A model generated the notes under the pieces. That model was not told the DNA's origin and ran no database searches. It worked only from the letters and a program-made list of their open reading frames with translations. 64,000 nucleotides of DNA from Dyadobacter sp. CY345. GTDB lineage: Bacteria; Bacteroidota; Bacteroidia; Cytophagales; Spirosomataceae. Both the position numbers and the translations under genes were made by a program. Shown piece after piece: positions 25,536-36,200 of the stretch. The stretch spans positions 186,001-250,000 of the forward strand of contig NZ_JAKFFS010000003.1 in assembly GCF_021502725.1 (NCBI RefSeq). The letters run 5' to 3'. The first letter of the stretch is position 1. The number at the start of each line of letters is the position of its first letter.

Positions 25536-27353
25536 TTAAAAAATATAATCATTTTTTGCTATAAGCGCATCTGCAATACGACGACGCGCATCTTTGAGGT
25601 TAATCGGTTCAATTTTAGTAAACCTTTTCAAACCCATCAGCATCACGCGTAACTCATCACTTTCCGCAAAACTCGTAATAGCAGATTTTCCTGCATTGTT
25701 CACACGTTCGACGGCTTCATGCAAATAAACCATTGCAATATCAGTGTGTAATGTATTTACGTCATTGCCGAGTAAATCGATTCTTTTCTCAACACGAAGC
25801 AGAACAGATTCTGCCACATAGGTTTCAATAACCATGTCAGCAAGGTTCATAATGATCTCCTGCTCTTCCGAAAGTTTGGTCATGAATTTTTGAACAGCAG
25901 CGCCTGCAACCATTAAAACAGACTTTTTCAAGTTTTTTATAACTTTCTTTTCAGCTGCAAATGGTGTTTCATCTTCATCGATTCTAAAATCCGGAATTGA
26001 CATAATTTCTTTCCCGACAGCCATGGCAGGCCCTATCAAATCCAGTTGTCCTTTCATCGCACGTTTTAAAAGCATGTCGACAACCAGCAGGCGGTTAATC
26101 TCATTTGTGCCTTCGAAAATTCTGTTGATACGGCTGTCACGATACGCTCGGTCCATCGGAGCATCAGCGGAATAGCCCATGCCACCATATACCTGGACGC
26201 CTTCATCAACCACATAATCAAGAACTTCCGAGCCGTGGACTTTCATGATTGCGCATTCGATCGCCAGTTCTTCGAGCGCTTTCAGTTTTGCATCTCCATC
26301 TGTCAATCCTTTTTCTTTCAAAGCAACGATCAGATCATCGATATTCTGTCCAACACGATATGCAGCGGATTCCGTCACGAACATACGAATCGCCATTTCA
26401 GCAAGCTTGTGTTTTATTGCTCCAAAATTGGCAATGGAAATACCGAATTGTTTGCGTTCGTTTGCATAATTTATTACCTGTTTTGCCACCTGTTTTGCTC
26501 CTCCAAGCGCTGCCGCAGCTAATTTTATTCTGCCAATATTAAGTATGTTCACAGCAATTTTAAAGCCATTTCCACGCTCAGAAAGCATATTTTCTACCGG
26601 AACTGTGCAGTCATTAAAGAAAATCTGGCGTGTATCAGAGCCTTTGATCCCCATCTTATGCTCCGGCTCATTCATAGTAATGCCTCCGAAGGTTTTTTCA
26701 ATGATAAAAGCGGTCAGGTTTTTATCCGTTTCGCCGTTGGGTTCAACGACTTTGGCAAATACAATCAGCAGGTCTGCAAAACCTCCGTTTGTGATCCACA
26801 TTTTCTGTCCGGTGATGATATAATTCTTGCCATCTTCGCTTAGTCTCGCTTTTGTTTTTCCCGAGTTGGCATCCGATCCAGAATCCGGTTCAGTCAGGCA
26901 ATAAGCAGCTTTCCATTCACCGGAAGCCAGCTTAGGCAGATATTGTTTCTTTTGTGATTCATTTCCGTAATAAACGATCGGTAAAGTTCCGATCCCGGTA
27001 TGCGCCGAAAGCGCGACAGAAAATGAATTTCCCGCACCTGTCGCTTCCGCAACCAGCATGGATGTATTAAAATTCATCCCAAACCCACCATATTCTTCCG
27101 GAACAACCGTTCCCATCAATCCTAGTTCACCTGCCTTATCCATTAATGAAGACATCAATTCAGGGCTTTTGGCCTGATCAATTTCGTCCAGACGCGGCCA
27201 GATCTCGGTGCGCAGAAAATCACGGCAGGTATCAGCGATCATTTGCTGCTCCTCATTAAATTCTTCAGGAATAAAAATCTGTGATGCCAGAGTTTCCTTA
27301 ATTAAAAATTCTCCTCCTTTAATCGACGTTTTTTTATCTTCTGCAACAGCCAT
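25536..27353 (-). CDS. Acyl-CoA dehydrogenase
   Basis: About 605 residues from the ATG at 27353 (MAVAEDKKTSIKGGEFL); the reading frame runs back to 27455 but through the operator palindromes, so the later start is chosen. A FAD-dependent enzyme for the first step of beta-oxidation. Motifs: YCLTEPDSGSDA (FAD/substrate), MWITNGG, and VQVYGGMGYSADAPMDRAYR before the catalytic glutamate region RIFEGTNEINR. A C-terminal extension of about 190 residues makes it resemble very-long-chain ACADs. Regulation: two palindromes upstream (27397-27410 and 27441-27468), also found before the thiolase. Confidence 0.9.
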   Translation of the reverse strand: MAVAEDKKTSIKGGEFLIKETLASQIFIPEEFNEEQQMIADTCRDFLRTEIWPRLDEIDQAKSPELMSSLMDKAGELGLMGTVVPEEYGGFGMNFNTSMLVAEATGAGNSFSVALSAHTGIGTLPIVYYGNESQKKQYLPKLASGEWKAAYCLTEPDSGSDANSGKTKARLSEDGKNYIITGQKMWITNGGFADLLIVFAKVVEPNGETDKNLTAFIIEKTFGGITMNEPEHKMGIKGSDTRQIFFNDCTVPVENMLSERGNGFKIAVNILNIGRIKLAAAALGGAKQVAKQVINYANERKQFGISIANFGAIKHKLAEMAIRMFVTESAAYRVGQNIDDLIVALKEKGLTDGDAKLKALEELAIECAIMKVHGSEVLDYVVDEGVQVYGGMGYSADAPMDRAYRDSRINRIFEGTNEINRLLVVDMLLKRAMKGQLDLIGPAMAVGKEIMSIPDFRIDEDETPFAAEKKVIKNLKKSVLMVAGAAVQKFMTKLSEEQEIIMNLADMVIETYVAESVLLRVEKRIDLLGNDVNTLHTDIAMVYLHEAVERVNNAGKSAITSFAESDELRVMLMGLKRFTKIEPINLKDARRRIADALIAKNDYIF

Positions 27354-27396
27354 ATAATATGAATATTTGAGTGATTTAACATTTTGTAAGGAAATG

Positions 27397-27410
27397 GTAT
27401 GCTTGCATAC
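27397..27410. promoter_or_regulatory. Operator palindrome 1 before acyl-CoA dehydrogenase
   Basis: GTATGC-TT-GCATAC, a perfect 6-2-6 palindrome 44-57 bp before the chosen start of the acyl-CoA dehydrogenase. Same core as sites at 27441 and 32376. Probable target of a TetR- or FadR-like repressor sensing acyl-CoA; the regulator is not in this window. Confidence 0.65.
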
Positions 27411-27440
27411 TATTTCTATGATAGCAAATATATTTCCTTT

Positions 27441-27468
27441 CTTATTATTATGCAAGCATACTAATAAG
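27441..27468. promoter_or_regulatory. Operator palindrome 2 before acyl-CoA dehydrogenase
   Basis: A 28-bp inverted repeat centred on TATGC-AA-GCATA: outer arms CTTATTA and TAATAAG pair exactly, and only one pair (27448/27461) does not match. Its core is the same as in the other two sites. It lies 88-115 bp before the chosen start. Confidence 0.6.
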
Positions 27469-27522
27469 AAATTAATTTGTCTTCCTGGAAGCCAAAAACA
27501 AGTGAAAATTCAGTTCTGAATA

Positions 27523-28641
27523 TCAGAACTCGTCAATGATTTTTTGCCATTGTACCACTCCCTTTTCTACGCTAAATTCCAGTGCTTTTTTCCGGGATTT
27601 TTCTTTGTCGAAAGTGGAAAGTTTTTTATTCCAATCAAGAATACTTTGCACAAACAGCGTAAGGTCAAGATTTGGAATTACGGTACCTAATTCCGGCGTA
27701 ATAAACTCGGTCGGGCCACCGCTGGCGAAGGAGACAATTGGTTTTCCCAGCCAGGCAGCCTCCACCAGAACCATTCCAAAAGGTTCCTGTCGGGATGTTA
27801 ACATAAATCCGTCGGCAGCGTCCAGATATGAGGCATAATCTTCCTTTTTCGCACCAATAAGGTGGATTTTAACGTTTGTGATTTGCTCACATCTTTTTCT
27901 TGTCCAGTAAACAAGTCCGTCGTTGCCCAGATTTCCCACCCAGACAAGATGTATTTTTGCATTTTCAGGAATTTGAAGGGCAATATCCGGCAACAGATCA
28001 AAACCTTTTCTGTCAGAAGATGTTCCGGACATTATCCAGACAAAATCATCCGGTCCGACTCCCCATTCTTTTCTTATTTTCGTGACTTTTTCAGGTTCCG
28101 GCTTGAATTCATTCAGGTCGACAAAAGGATAAAGTCTTTTTACTTTTTTACTCCCTGATTCTGCCAGGCATTTACATACGGCGTCAGAACAACCGATATG
28201 CATGGTCGAATCGTTTATGGCCGTCTCAAAATCAGTGCTGCTTACCTGGGAAAACATCGCGGATAATTCATGAATATGCGAGATTACCGGCATCTGAATT
28301 TCCTTTGCAATTCTGATCACATCGGTCAGCATTACTGTATTGACATACCACAGATCCGCCTTGAATGTCTGAGAAATCTTTTTTATAGCGCGATGTGTCG
28401 GGTGAAAACCGAGATGAAACGCGATTTTATCTTTTATGGAAAATTTTCCCGGCGCAAGAAAAACAGGAATATCCGACGGCAAATCGTTTAATAATTCGCC
28501 CTGGGCAAAAGCTACCAGTCCCGCTTCAAATTTACTTCTGTCCAGATATTTAAGGATGTAATAAATCAGCATTTCCGAGCCTGTGCGTGTGGCATAAGGC
28601 GTGAAGAACAGAATTTTTCGGCGGGTACTATTAACATTCAT
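27523..28641 (-). CDS. Glycosyltransferase family 4
   Basis: A 372-residue GT-B fold enzyme. N-terminal FFTPYATRTGSEMLIYYIL; C-terminal GT4 donor site with WIMSGTSSDRKGFDLLPDIA and the EX7E motif in RQEPFGMVLVEAAWLGKPIV. It likely transfers a sugar in cell-surface glycan synthesis; donor and acceptor unknown. The start overlaps the family 2 glycosyltransferase stop by 4 nt, so the two are coupled. Confidence 0.87.
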   Translation of the reverse strand: MNVNSTRRKILFFTPYATRTGSEMLIYYILKYLDRSKFEAGLVAFAQGELLNDLPSDIPVFLAPGKFSIKDKIAFHLGFHPTHRAIKKISQTFKADLWYVNTVMLTDVIRIAKEIQMPVISHIHELSAMFSQVSSTDFETAINDSTMHIGCSDAVCKCLAESGSKKVKRLYPFVDLNEFKPEPEKVTKIRKEWGVGPDDFVWIMSGTSSDRKGFDLLPDIALQIPENAKIHLVWVGNLGNDGLVYWTRKRCEQITNVKIHLIGAKKEDYASYLDAADGFMLTSRQEPFGMVLVEAAWLGKPIVSFASGGPTEFITPELGTVIPNLDLTLFVQSILDWNKKLSTFDKEKSRKKALEFSVEKGVVQWQKIIDEF

Positions 28642-29642
28642 GATTGGCTAATTAAATCTATATTCTCAGACGGTTTTATTTTGAATAACTGTTTGCTGCC
28701 AAAAAGTGTCGGCCAGAAATAGTGTAATAAAACGCCTGTCTTTTTTGTGAAAATGGACTGCGTTTTCAACTGCGAAAATGGATTGCCATCGTTTTTAATA
28801 TTAAAAAGCATTTTCCAGATAAAAATCACAGGAATCATGACCAGATAATGCAGGATCATGAACAGGTATGCCCCAACGCCATATTGTTTTCGAACCCACA
28901 ACATATTGGAAACCTGCATTTGGGCACTGAAACGGTTGATCCAGGAAATGTTGGAACGACGAAATGGATTGTCATTTTCAAGATGTATAAAAGTACAGTC
29001 CTGGAAATAACACAACTTCCCTTGCTTTCCTAAACGCGCCGACCACTCGACGTCTTCTCCATACATAAAAAAATCTTCGTCAAAACCTCCCGCCCGTTCG
29101 ACAGCTTCTTTTCTTACAAAAACAAAAGCCCCAACAAGCCAGTCATACTGATCAGGGTCAGAATATGTTGGTTCGGGATACAGTTTAGTGAGCATACGGT
29201 CAACAAATCCGCTTGGAGGCAGTATGAAAAATGTTTTCCGGAATTCATTAAAACTTTTGTAAAACGGCATCGGTTTGCCATCCGCATAATATTGAAGAGC
29301 CCCAGCCGCCGCAATATCATTCCGCAAATTCATTCTGTCAACACAACGCCCGATCACGTTATCTGTCACAAGCGTGTCTGCATTTAATATCAAAAAATAA
29401 CGTCCCGCAGCAGCCTTCATTCCCTCGTTGTTCGCACGCCCGAATCCTGAATTGTAGGTCATATCAATCCATTTAATTTCCGGAAATGCCTGCCGGACTA
29501 AATCTCCCCCACCATTTTCAGGATCATTATCAACAACAATTATTTCAAATTTAACGCCGGATGTATGTTTGTAAATTGATTGTAAACAATTGATAATTAG
29601 CTGCGGTGTTCGGTAATTGATGATGATGATGGATACATCCAT
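28638..29642 (-). CDS. Glycosyltransferase family 2
   Basis: A 334-residue GT-A enzyme starting SIIIINYRTPQLIINCLQS, with the nucleotide-binding IIVVDNDPENGG, the DxD-type site LILNADTLV and the acceptor motif GAFVFVRKEAVERAGGFDED. Near the C-terminus is one hydrophobic stretch (YLFMILHYLVMIPVIFIWKM) that may anchor it to the membrane. It resembles rhamnosyltransferase-like enzymes of surface polysaccharide synthesis. Coupled by 4-nt overlap to the GT4 gene. Confidence 0.88.
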   Translation of the reverse strand: MDVSIIIINYRTPQLIINCLQSIYKHTSGVKFEIIVVDNDPENGGGDLVRQAFPEIKWIDMTYNSGFGRANNEGMKAAAGRYFLILNADTLVTDNVIGRCVDRMNLRNDIAAAGALQYYADGKPMPFYKSFNEFRKTFFILPPSGFVDRMLTKLYPEPTYSDPDQYDWLVGAFVFVRKEAVERAGGFDEDFFMYGEDVEWSARLGKQGKLCYFQDCTFIHLENDNPFRRSNISWINRFSAQMQVSNMLWVRKQYGVGAYLFMILHYLVMIPVIFIWKMLFNIKNDGNPFSQLKTQSIFTKKTGVLLHYFWPTLFGSKQLFKIKPSENIDLISQS

Positions 29643-29749
29643 GAAATAGCGGCATATAGTTGATGAGCAAAAATAAAGAATCTCCCCGGAAGAAAGCCAA
29701 ATCTCCTATGGAGCCGATTGAAAATTACATTTTAATTATTGAATGGACC

Positions 29750-30883
29750 TCAAAGGGCTCGGACTGGTTTTATCTTTTCCACTAAAAATGCGTGGAGTTT
29801 TACTTCCAGTGTTTTGTAAGAAATGTGGGATATAATCAGTGTCATGGAGGCGGCAAGGAAGAACGCCGGAGTGCCAACATAAAAGGCAGGCAGAGATATT
29901 TTATTAAACAAGTATGTGATCAGACCGGCAACGGGAATATGCCACAGATAAATTGAATAAGACATATTACCCAAATGAATCAGCCACTCCGGATACTGGA
30001 CAGATTCTTTTGGTGTATGAAATATCAAAGCCAGACAAAGCAGGCCCATGCCAAATCCCCAGTTGAGAGGCCCGTGACCACCATAAAATCCTGATAGATA
30101 CTGCCAGACCGATAGAGTGACAACCACTGCAACAACAATATTCTTGCTAAAAATAAAATAGAAAATGGGCGAGAACGAAGGGGATATGTATAAAATTCCA
30201 ATGATCACACCATAAACAAAATCCCAGATTATGGGATTGGTAATGAGATTCAGGATGACAAACCCATAGTCGAATGAGCGAATAGAGTCCGTATTTAATA
30301 CGCCATTGGCAAAAGGTACAAGAATCAGTGTCAGAATAATCAAACATGTAAACGAAATCCAACGGTACCGGCCAGACAAAATTGAAATGGCTATAATCAG
30401 ATAGAAATACATTTCATAAACCAGGCTCCACCCAACCGGCAGAAAGGCATAACCGAAAAATGGCGGATTTGTATGCGATAGAGGAATAAAAAACATACTT
30501 TTCATGACCTGTGGGATCACCTCGGAAGGAATGGTGTATCGGAAAAGTATTAATGTATAACTTAAAGTAGCAATGATGTAAAGCGGCCAGACTCTGATAA
30601 TTCTTTTGACAAGAAAATCCATGCTGTGCGCCAGGCCTCCTGCTGATTTCCTGGTTATGTATACCATGATAAAACCGCTGATGATGAAGAAAAGATCAAC
30701 ACCTGCCGGTCCGGAGGCAAAAAGAAAATCAAGTTCTTTTTTAAAATGATCATTGGGTTTCATCATTTCTTTGAGATGAAAAATCATGACCATAATCACA
30801 GCGACACCACGCAGTACTTGTATTATTTCAATTCTGTTTGGAATATTTGAAAATTCCGACTTTGCAGGTAAATGATTATTCAT
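29750..30883 (-). CDS. Acyltransferase family 3 (OafA-like) membrane protein
   Basis: A 377-residue protein with about ten membrane helices. Family motifs: IEIIQVLRGVAVIMVMIFHL (catalytic His in the first helix region), GPAGVDLFFIISGFIM, and RIIRVWPLYIIATL. Such enzymes O-acetylate or otherwise acylate surface sugars. It lies 107 nt before the two glycosyltransferases on the same strand and probably modifies the same glycan. Confidence 0.87.
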   Translation of the reverse strand: MNNHLPAKSEFSNIPNRIEIIQVLRGVAVIMVMIFHLKEMMKPNDHFKKELDFLFASGPAGVDLFFIISGFIMVYITRKSAGGLAHSMDFLVKRIIRVWPLYIIATLSYTLILFRYTIPSEVIPQVMKSMFFIPLSHTNPPFFGYAFLPVGWSLVYEMYFYLIIAISILSGRYRWISFTCLIILTLILVPFANGVLNTDSIRSFDYGFVILNLITNPIIWDFVYGVIIGILYISPSFSPIFYFIFSKNIVVAVVVTLSVWQYLSGFYGGHGPLNWGFGMGLLCLALIFHTPKESVQYPEWLIHLGNMSYSIYLWHIPVAGLITYLFNKISLPAFYVGTPAFFLAASMTLIISHISYKTLEVKLHAFLVEKIKPVRAL

Positions 30884-31060
30884 AAGTGCGTGTCAGGACT
30901 TTATGTGTGTTACCACATAAATACGCGGAAAAGAAAATGTAATGGGTATTAAAAATTTTTGCAAAAGTAGGCATTTATAACCGACTTTGGAGTCCGGAAT
31001 GAATGTCTGGGTCAGTTAGCTGGAATGGATCGGTTTGCATTCCAGAGTTTTGTCACAAAA

Positions 31061-31101
31061 AAATATCCGGAGAAGATAATCGTAATCTTCTGCGGATATT
31101 T
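31061..31101 (-). terminator. Terminator after the thiolase gene
   Basis: Long hairpin: AAATATCCG (31061-31069) with CGGATATTT (31093-31101), and an inner AGAAGAT/ATCTTCT stem, followed by a T-rich minus-strand tail. Confidence 0.65.
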
Positions 31102-31130
31102 CAAATTTTTGTAATTAATACATTGTATTT

Positions 31131-32309
31131 CTAATTCAAGCGCTCAAAAATTCCTGCAACACCTTGTCCGCCACCAACGCAGGCGGTTACCATACCATAC
31201 TTCTGATTTCTGCGTTCCATTTCGTTAAAAAGCTGAACGGAAAGTCTGGCTCCTGTTGAACCCAGCGCGTGGCCCAAAGCAATTGCGCCGCCGTTTGGAT
31301 TGACGATTTCAGGATCTATACCAAGCTCCTGAATGACTGCAAGCGCCTGTGCTGCAAAAGCCTCGTTCAGCTCAATTTGTTGAATATCAGACAGTTTAAG
31401 TCCTGCCTGTTTTAGTGCCTTAGGTACAGCGGCTACCGGGCCAATACCCATAATTCTTGGATCAACGCCTGCCGTTGCATAAGAAACCATACGCGCAATA
31501 GGTTTTAAGCCAAGTTCGTTCACAAGTTTTTCAGACATTACGGCAACAAAAGCAGCACCGTCAGAAGTCTGTGAAGAATTTCCGGCTGTTACCGATCCGC
31601 CAGCTGCAAAAACCGGTTTCAGTTTATTCAAAGCATCCAGCGTGGTATCTGCCCGTGGGCCTTCATCCTTATCCACAATCGTTTCCTTAATTTTTTTCTT
31701 ACTGGAAACAGGATCAAAAAAAGTTTCCTGCACTTTTATAGGAACAATACCGCTGTCGAACCAACCTTCTTTTTGCGCACGTAATGCTTTTTGGTGAGAA
31801 AAAAATGAAAACTCATCCTGTTTCTCCCGACTGATATTGAAATCTTTCGACACCTGTTCCGCAGTTAATCCCATACTTAAATAATAGTCAGGATGATTTT
31901 GCGCAATTTCATAATTCAAAGCCGTTTTCCAACCCATTGTCGGTACCAGCGACATCGACTCAGTGCCGCCTGCAATGATACAATCCGCCATACCCGCATG
32001 AATTTTTGCCGACGCCATCGCAATTGCTTCAACCCCTGAACCACAGTAACGGTTAATGGTTATTCCGGAAACGTTTTTTGGTAAGGACAACAAGGCTACA
32101 TATCGTCCCATTTGCATACCTTGTTCGGCTTCCGGTACCGCATTTCCTACAATCACATCATCCACACGCGCTGGATCTAACTGAGGAATTTTTTCAAGAA
32201 TATATTTAATCACGTCAGCACCTAAATTATCCGGACGTGTGAAGCGAAAACCACCACGAGATGCCTTACCTACCGCAGTGCGATAACCGGCAACAATGTA
32301 TGCATTCAT
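31131..32309 (-). CDS. fadA: Acetyl-CoA C-acyltransferase (thiolase)
   Basis: A 392-residue thiolase, the last step of beta-oxidation, cutting 3-ketoacyl-CoA. Catalytic residues are present: C89 in NRYCGSGVEAI, H347 in ALGHALGSTGA, C377 in CVGGGQG; NEAFAAQ is also seen. No hydratase/dehydrogenase gene is next to it. A perfect 20-bp palindrome upstream (32376-32395) matches those before the acyl-CoA dehydrogenase, pointing to shared control by one repressor. Confidence 0.92.
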   Translation of the reverse strand: MNAYIVAGYRTAVGKASRGGFRFTRPDNLGADVIKYILEKIPQLDPARVDDVIVGNAVPEAEQGMQMGRYVALLSLPKNVSGITINRYCGSGVEAIAMASAKIHAGMADCIIAGGTESMSLVPTMGWKTALNYEIAQNHPDYYLSMGLTAEQVSKDFNISREKQDEFSFFSHQKALRAQKEGWFDSGIVPIKVQETFFDPVSSKKKIKETIVDKDEGPRADTTLDALNKLKPVFAAGGSVTAGNSSQTSDGAAFVAVMSEKLVNELGLKPIARMVSYATAGVDPRIMGIGPVAAVPKALKQAGLKLSDIQQIELNEAFAAQALAVIQELGIDPEIVNPNGGAIALGHALGSTGARLSVQLFNEMERRNQKYGMVTACVGGGQGVAGIFERLN

Positions 32310-32375
32310 AGATTATATGGTTTTTTGTAAGTCAATGATTGAATTCTGACGCTTTGCTTATAGTCACAGTAAAAA

Positions 32376-32395
32376 ATAGTATGCAGGCATACTAT
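32376..32395. promoter_or_regulatory. Operator palindrome 3 before thiolase
   Basis: ATAGTATGC-AG-GCATACTAT, a perfect 9-2-9 palindrome 67-86 bp before the thiolase start. Best of the three copies; defines the consensus of the proposed beta-oxidation operator. Confidence 0.7.
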
Positions 32396-32427
32396 CGTAA
32401 AATTAATAATTATAACTAAAACAAAAA

Positions 32428-32455
32428 ACCGCCGGAATAGTTTTATCCTGGCGGT
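32428..32455 (-). terminator. Terminator after the PspC gene
   Basis: Stem ACCGCC/GGCGGT extended by GGAATA/TATCC pairing, with TTTTTTG on the minus strand directly after. Confidence 0.65.
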
Positions 32456-32484
32456 CTTGTAATACAGTTTATTGATGAAGCACG

Positions 32485-32715
32485 TTAGTGCATAGCAGAG
32501 CTTTCGATGTGGTTGGTAGTTTTCACTCCTTTTGGCATTGCAATCCACATAACGATGTAGAATATGAAAACCGGGAAGTGAACCGGAATAAAAAATCCCA
32601 TCACTAAAAGTACTCTGATAATGACTACGTCAATTTGTAAATAATTAGCTATACCGGCAGCTACACCACCTATTACTTTGTTATTTACGTCGCGGAATAA
32701 TCTATTGTTGTTCAT
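32485..32715 (-). CDS. PspC domain membrane protein
   Basis: A 76-residue protein with the PspC core: LFRDVNNKVIGGVAAGIANY, then LQIDVVIIRVLLVMGFFIPV and one further membrane segment (FPVFIFYIVMWIAMPKG). PspC proteins sit in the inner membrane and help sense envelope stress. No PspA or PspB gene is nearby; it stands alone with its own terminator. Confidence 0.88.
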   Translation of the reverse strand: MNNNRLFRDVNNKVIGGVAAGIANYLQIDVVIIRVLLVMGFFIPVHFPVFIFYIVMWIAMPKGVKTTNHIESSAMH

Positions 32716-33211
32716 GGCTATGTTCGTTTTCTTTGTTATTGTTGAATCAAAGGTACTAGGTGATACACAGTAGTTGTTAATTATCTACATGAATGGTTTA
32801 GGCCGGTGAAAGGTGGTTGTTTTTGATGAAGAGTACCAGATAACAAAACACATTTAATGCGTCAGAATTATTTTTGTTAAACAGACATAAACCATAAGCT
32901 GAAACGACAAACTTTTCGTTTATAAATTAACGTTTATGATATAGTTCACATAAAAACATAATGCTTTGACGTTTCAAGATTTTGTAATAAATGACGATGA
33001 TATCAAAGCTGAATCGCAGAGAAGAGGCCAGATAATAGAAAATTAAGATTAAAATACCCTTAGGATTATTGTATTTGTTGGTAAATAGAATGCGCAATAA
33101 ATTACATTTGTACTTGAACATTCAACTGAATAGCTGACAATCTGGCATTTTGAGGCAATCAGGCGTAATATTTTTCAAACAAAATGAACGATTCACAATA
33201 CATATACCATC
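32716..33211. promoter_or_regulatory. 496-bp divergent intergenic region between pspC-like gene and secA
   Basis: AT-rich region with no gene I accept. TACATTTG at 33103-33110 fits the Bacteroidota -7 element TAnnTTTG, with TTG at 33078-33080 a possible -33 (spacer 22, slightly long); this could start secA with a leader of roughly 95 nt. A 64-codon minus-strand frame at 32927-33121 lacks any family feature and overlaps this promoter. Confidence 0.4.
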
Positions 33212-36200
33212 ATGTTTAAAATATTTTCGAAGCTATTCGGCACAAAATCTGAGCGCGATTTAAAGGATTTAACTCCTTACGTTGCTTTGGTAAACGCGGA
33301 ATACGCGAAACTGACTTCTTTGTCCAATGATGAACTCAGAGCGCAGTCAGAGGGTCTGAAAGCACATATTGCCGCAGGTTTGAAATCAATTGATGACCAG
33401 ATAGGCGCGCTTCGGGACCAAGCTAACGACGAGCCGAATGTGGATAGCAAGGAAGCTATTTTCAAGAAAATTGATGCGTTGGAGCTCGACCGGAATAAAG
33501 AACTTGAAGTAATATTATTGGACATCCTGCCGAAGGCTTTTGCAATCGTGAAGGATACGGCCCGTCGTTTTAAAGAAAATGAAAGTCTGGAAGTAACTGC
33601 TTCCTACTTCGACCGTGAAATAGCAACGAAGAAAAGAAATGTTGTTATTGATGGTGATAAAGCGGTCTGGAATAGTACCTGGGATGTAATCGGCCAGCCT
33701 ATTAAATGGAACATGCAGCACTACGATGTGCAGCTGATCGGTGGTTTGGTACTTCATCAAGGAAAAATATCCGAGATGGCAACCGGTGAAGGAAAGACGC
33801 TTGTAGCCACTTTGCCAGCGTTTTTAAATGCACTGGCAGGTCTGGGTGTTCATATTGTAACTGTCAATGATTACCTGGCAAAACGTGATGCGGAATGGAA
33901 TGCACCTTTATTTGAATTCCATGGCATGAGCGTTGATTGTATCGACCGTCATCAGCCAAATACACAGGCGCGCCGCGATGCATATAAAGCCAATCTTACA
34001 TACGGAACAAATAACGAATTTGGTTTTGACTATCTGCGTGACAATATGTCACGTACAACCGATGAGCTGGTTCAACGCAAACATCATTTCGCGATGGTGG
34101 ATGAGGTCGATTCAGTTTTGATCGATGATGCCCGTACACCTTTGATTATCAGTGGTCCGGTACCCCGCGGAGATGAGCAGGAATATCTAGAGCTAAAACC
34201 TCGTGTTTCGAAAATTGTTGAAGCACAGAAAAAACTGGCAATGGATCTGCTGAATGAAGCAAAGAAAAAAATTGCTGCGGGTGACAAAAAAGAAGGTTCT
34301 CTAGCCCTGTTCCGTGCACACCGCGGTATGCCGAAATACAAGCCGTTGATTAAATATTTAAGTGAATCTGGTATTAAGCAGTTGATGCAGGAATCTGAAT
34401 CAATTTATCTTGCAGAAAACCAGAAGCTGATGCCACAAGCTGATGCTCCGCTTTATTTTACAATTGACGAAAGACATAACAGTATAGAGCTTACCGAAAA
34501 AGGGATCGATTTCCTTACCGGAGAGTCTGAGCAAACCAATTTCTTCATTCTTCCTGATATCGCAGTTGATCTTGATAAGATTGAAAAAGATCAGTCACTT
34601 AGCGAGCAGGATCGCGTGATGCAGAAAGAAGCATTGATCCGCGATTATTCTATTAAAACAGCTCGTATTCACACAGTCAACCAGCTTTTAAAAGCGTATA
34701 CACTTTTTGAAAAAGATGTGGAATACGTTCTTATGGATGGAAAAGTTAAAATTGTTGATGAGCAGACAGGTCGTATCATGGACGGTCGCCGTTATTCTGA
34801 CGGACTTCACCAGGCGATTGAAGCAAAAGAAAATGTTCGTGTTGAAGATGCAACACAAACTTACGCAACCGTAACGCTTCAGAATTATTTCCGTATGTAT
34901 CACAAGCTTGCCGGTATGACCGGTACGGCTGAAACAGAAGCGGGAGAATTCTGGGAAATCTATAAACTGGACGTAGTATCAATTCCTACCAATGTTCCTG
35001 CGGTTCGTAAGGATCAGGAAGATAAAGTTTACCGTTCGGTTCGTGAAAAATATAATGCAGTTACGGATGAGATTGTAGAGTTGGTTGAAGCTGGCCGTCC
35101 GGTACTGGTTGGTACTACTTCGGTTGAAAACTCTGAAATTATCAGCCGGATGCTAACCCTGCGAAAAATACCACATCAGGTATTGAATGCAAAACAACAC
35201 CAGAAGGAAGCGGAAGTTGTGGCAGAAGCTGGTAAGCCAGGTACTGTAACCATTGCAACAAACATGGCTGGTCGTGGTACGGATATTAAACTAACCCCGG
35301 AAGCAAAAGCAGCAGGTGGTTTGGCTATTGTTGGTACAGAACGTCACGAAAGTCGCCGTGTTGACAGACAGCTTCGTGGTCGTGCGGGTCGTCAGGGTGA
35401 TACCGGTTCTTCTCAATTCTTTGTTTCATTGGAAGATAACCTGATGCGTCTTTTTGGTTCCGACCGTATGGCGAAGGTTATGGATAAAATGGGTTTGGAA
35501 GAAGGCGAAGTAATCCAGAGCAGCATGATCACAAAATCAATCGAGCGTGCTCAGAAAAAAGTTGAGGAAAACAACTTTGGTATGCGTAAGCGTCTTCTGG
35601 AATATGATGACGTGATGAACTATCAGCGTGATGCCATTTACACGCGTCGCCGTAACGCATTGTTCGGAGACCGTCTGGCTGTGGATATTGCTAATACGCT
35701 TTATGATGTTTGTGAGGAAATTGTTGGGAACGCTGGAACTTATTCTGAACTTGATCTTGCAACAATCACAACGCTTGGTATTGAACTTCCGTTCAGTGAA
35801 AATGATAACGTTTCCCTGAAGCCTCAGGAAAAAACACAGCGCTTATACGAAGCGGCTGAAAAACATTATCAGGATAAAAATCATCAGATTTCAGAAAAAG
35901 CATTGCCAATCTTGCAATCTATTCATGCAGAGCGCGGTGCTACGATTACTGAAATCATGATTCCGTTCAGTGACGGAATTCGCCAGACAGGTATTGTTGT
36001 AAATCTTAAAAAGGCGTTGGCTAACAACGGTCATGAGATTACACACGAAATGGAAAAAGCGATTGTGCTTTCGCTGATCGATCAGGAGTGGAAAGAGCAC
36101 CTTCGTGAAATGGATGATCTGAAACAATCTGTTCAGAATGCGGTGTTTGAACAAAAAGATCCGTTGCTGATCTATAAATTTGAGTCTGTTGAGCTTTTCA

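Noticed and set aside
27354-27455. N-terminal extension of the acyl-CoA dehydrogenase
   Set aside because: The extra 34 residues have no family match and would place the coding start over the operator palindromes; MAVAEDKK at 27353 is the normal family start.
32927-33121. 64-codon minus-strand reading frame between pspC-like gene and secA
   Set aside because: No domain, no ribosome site, and it overlaps a plausible secA promoter element; base composition looks intergenic.
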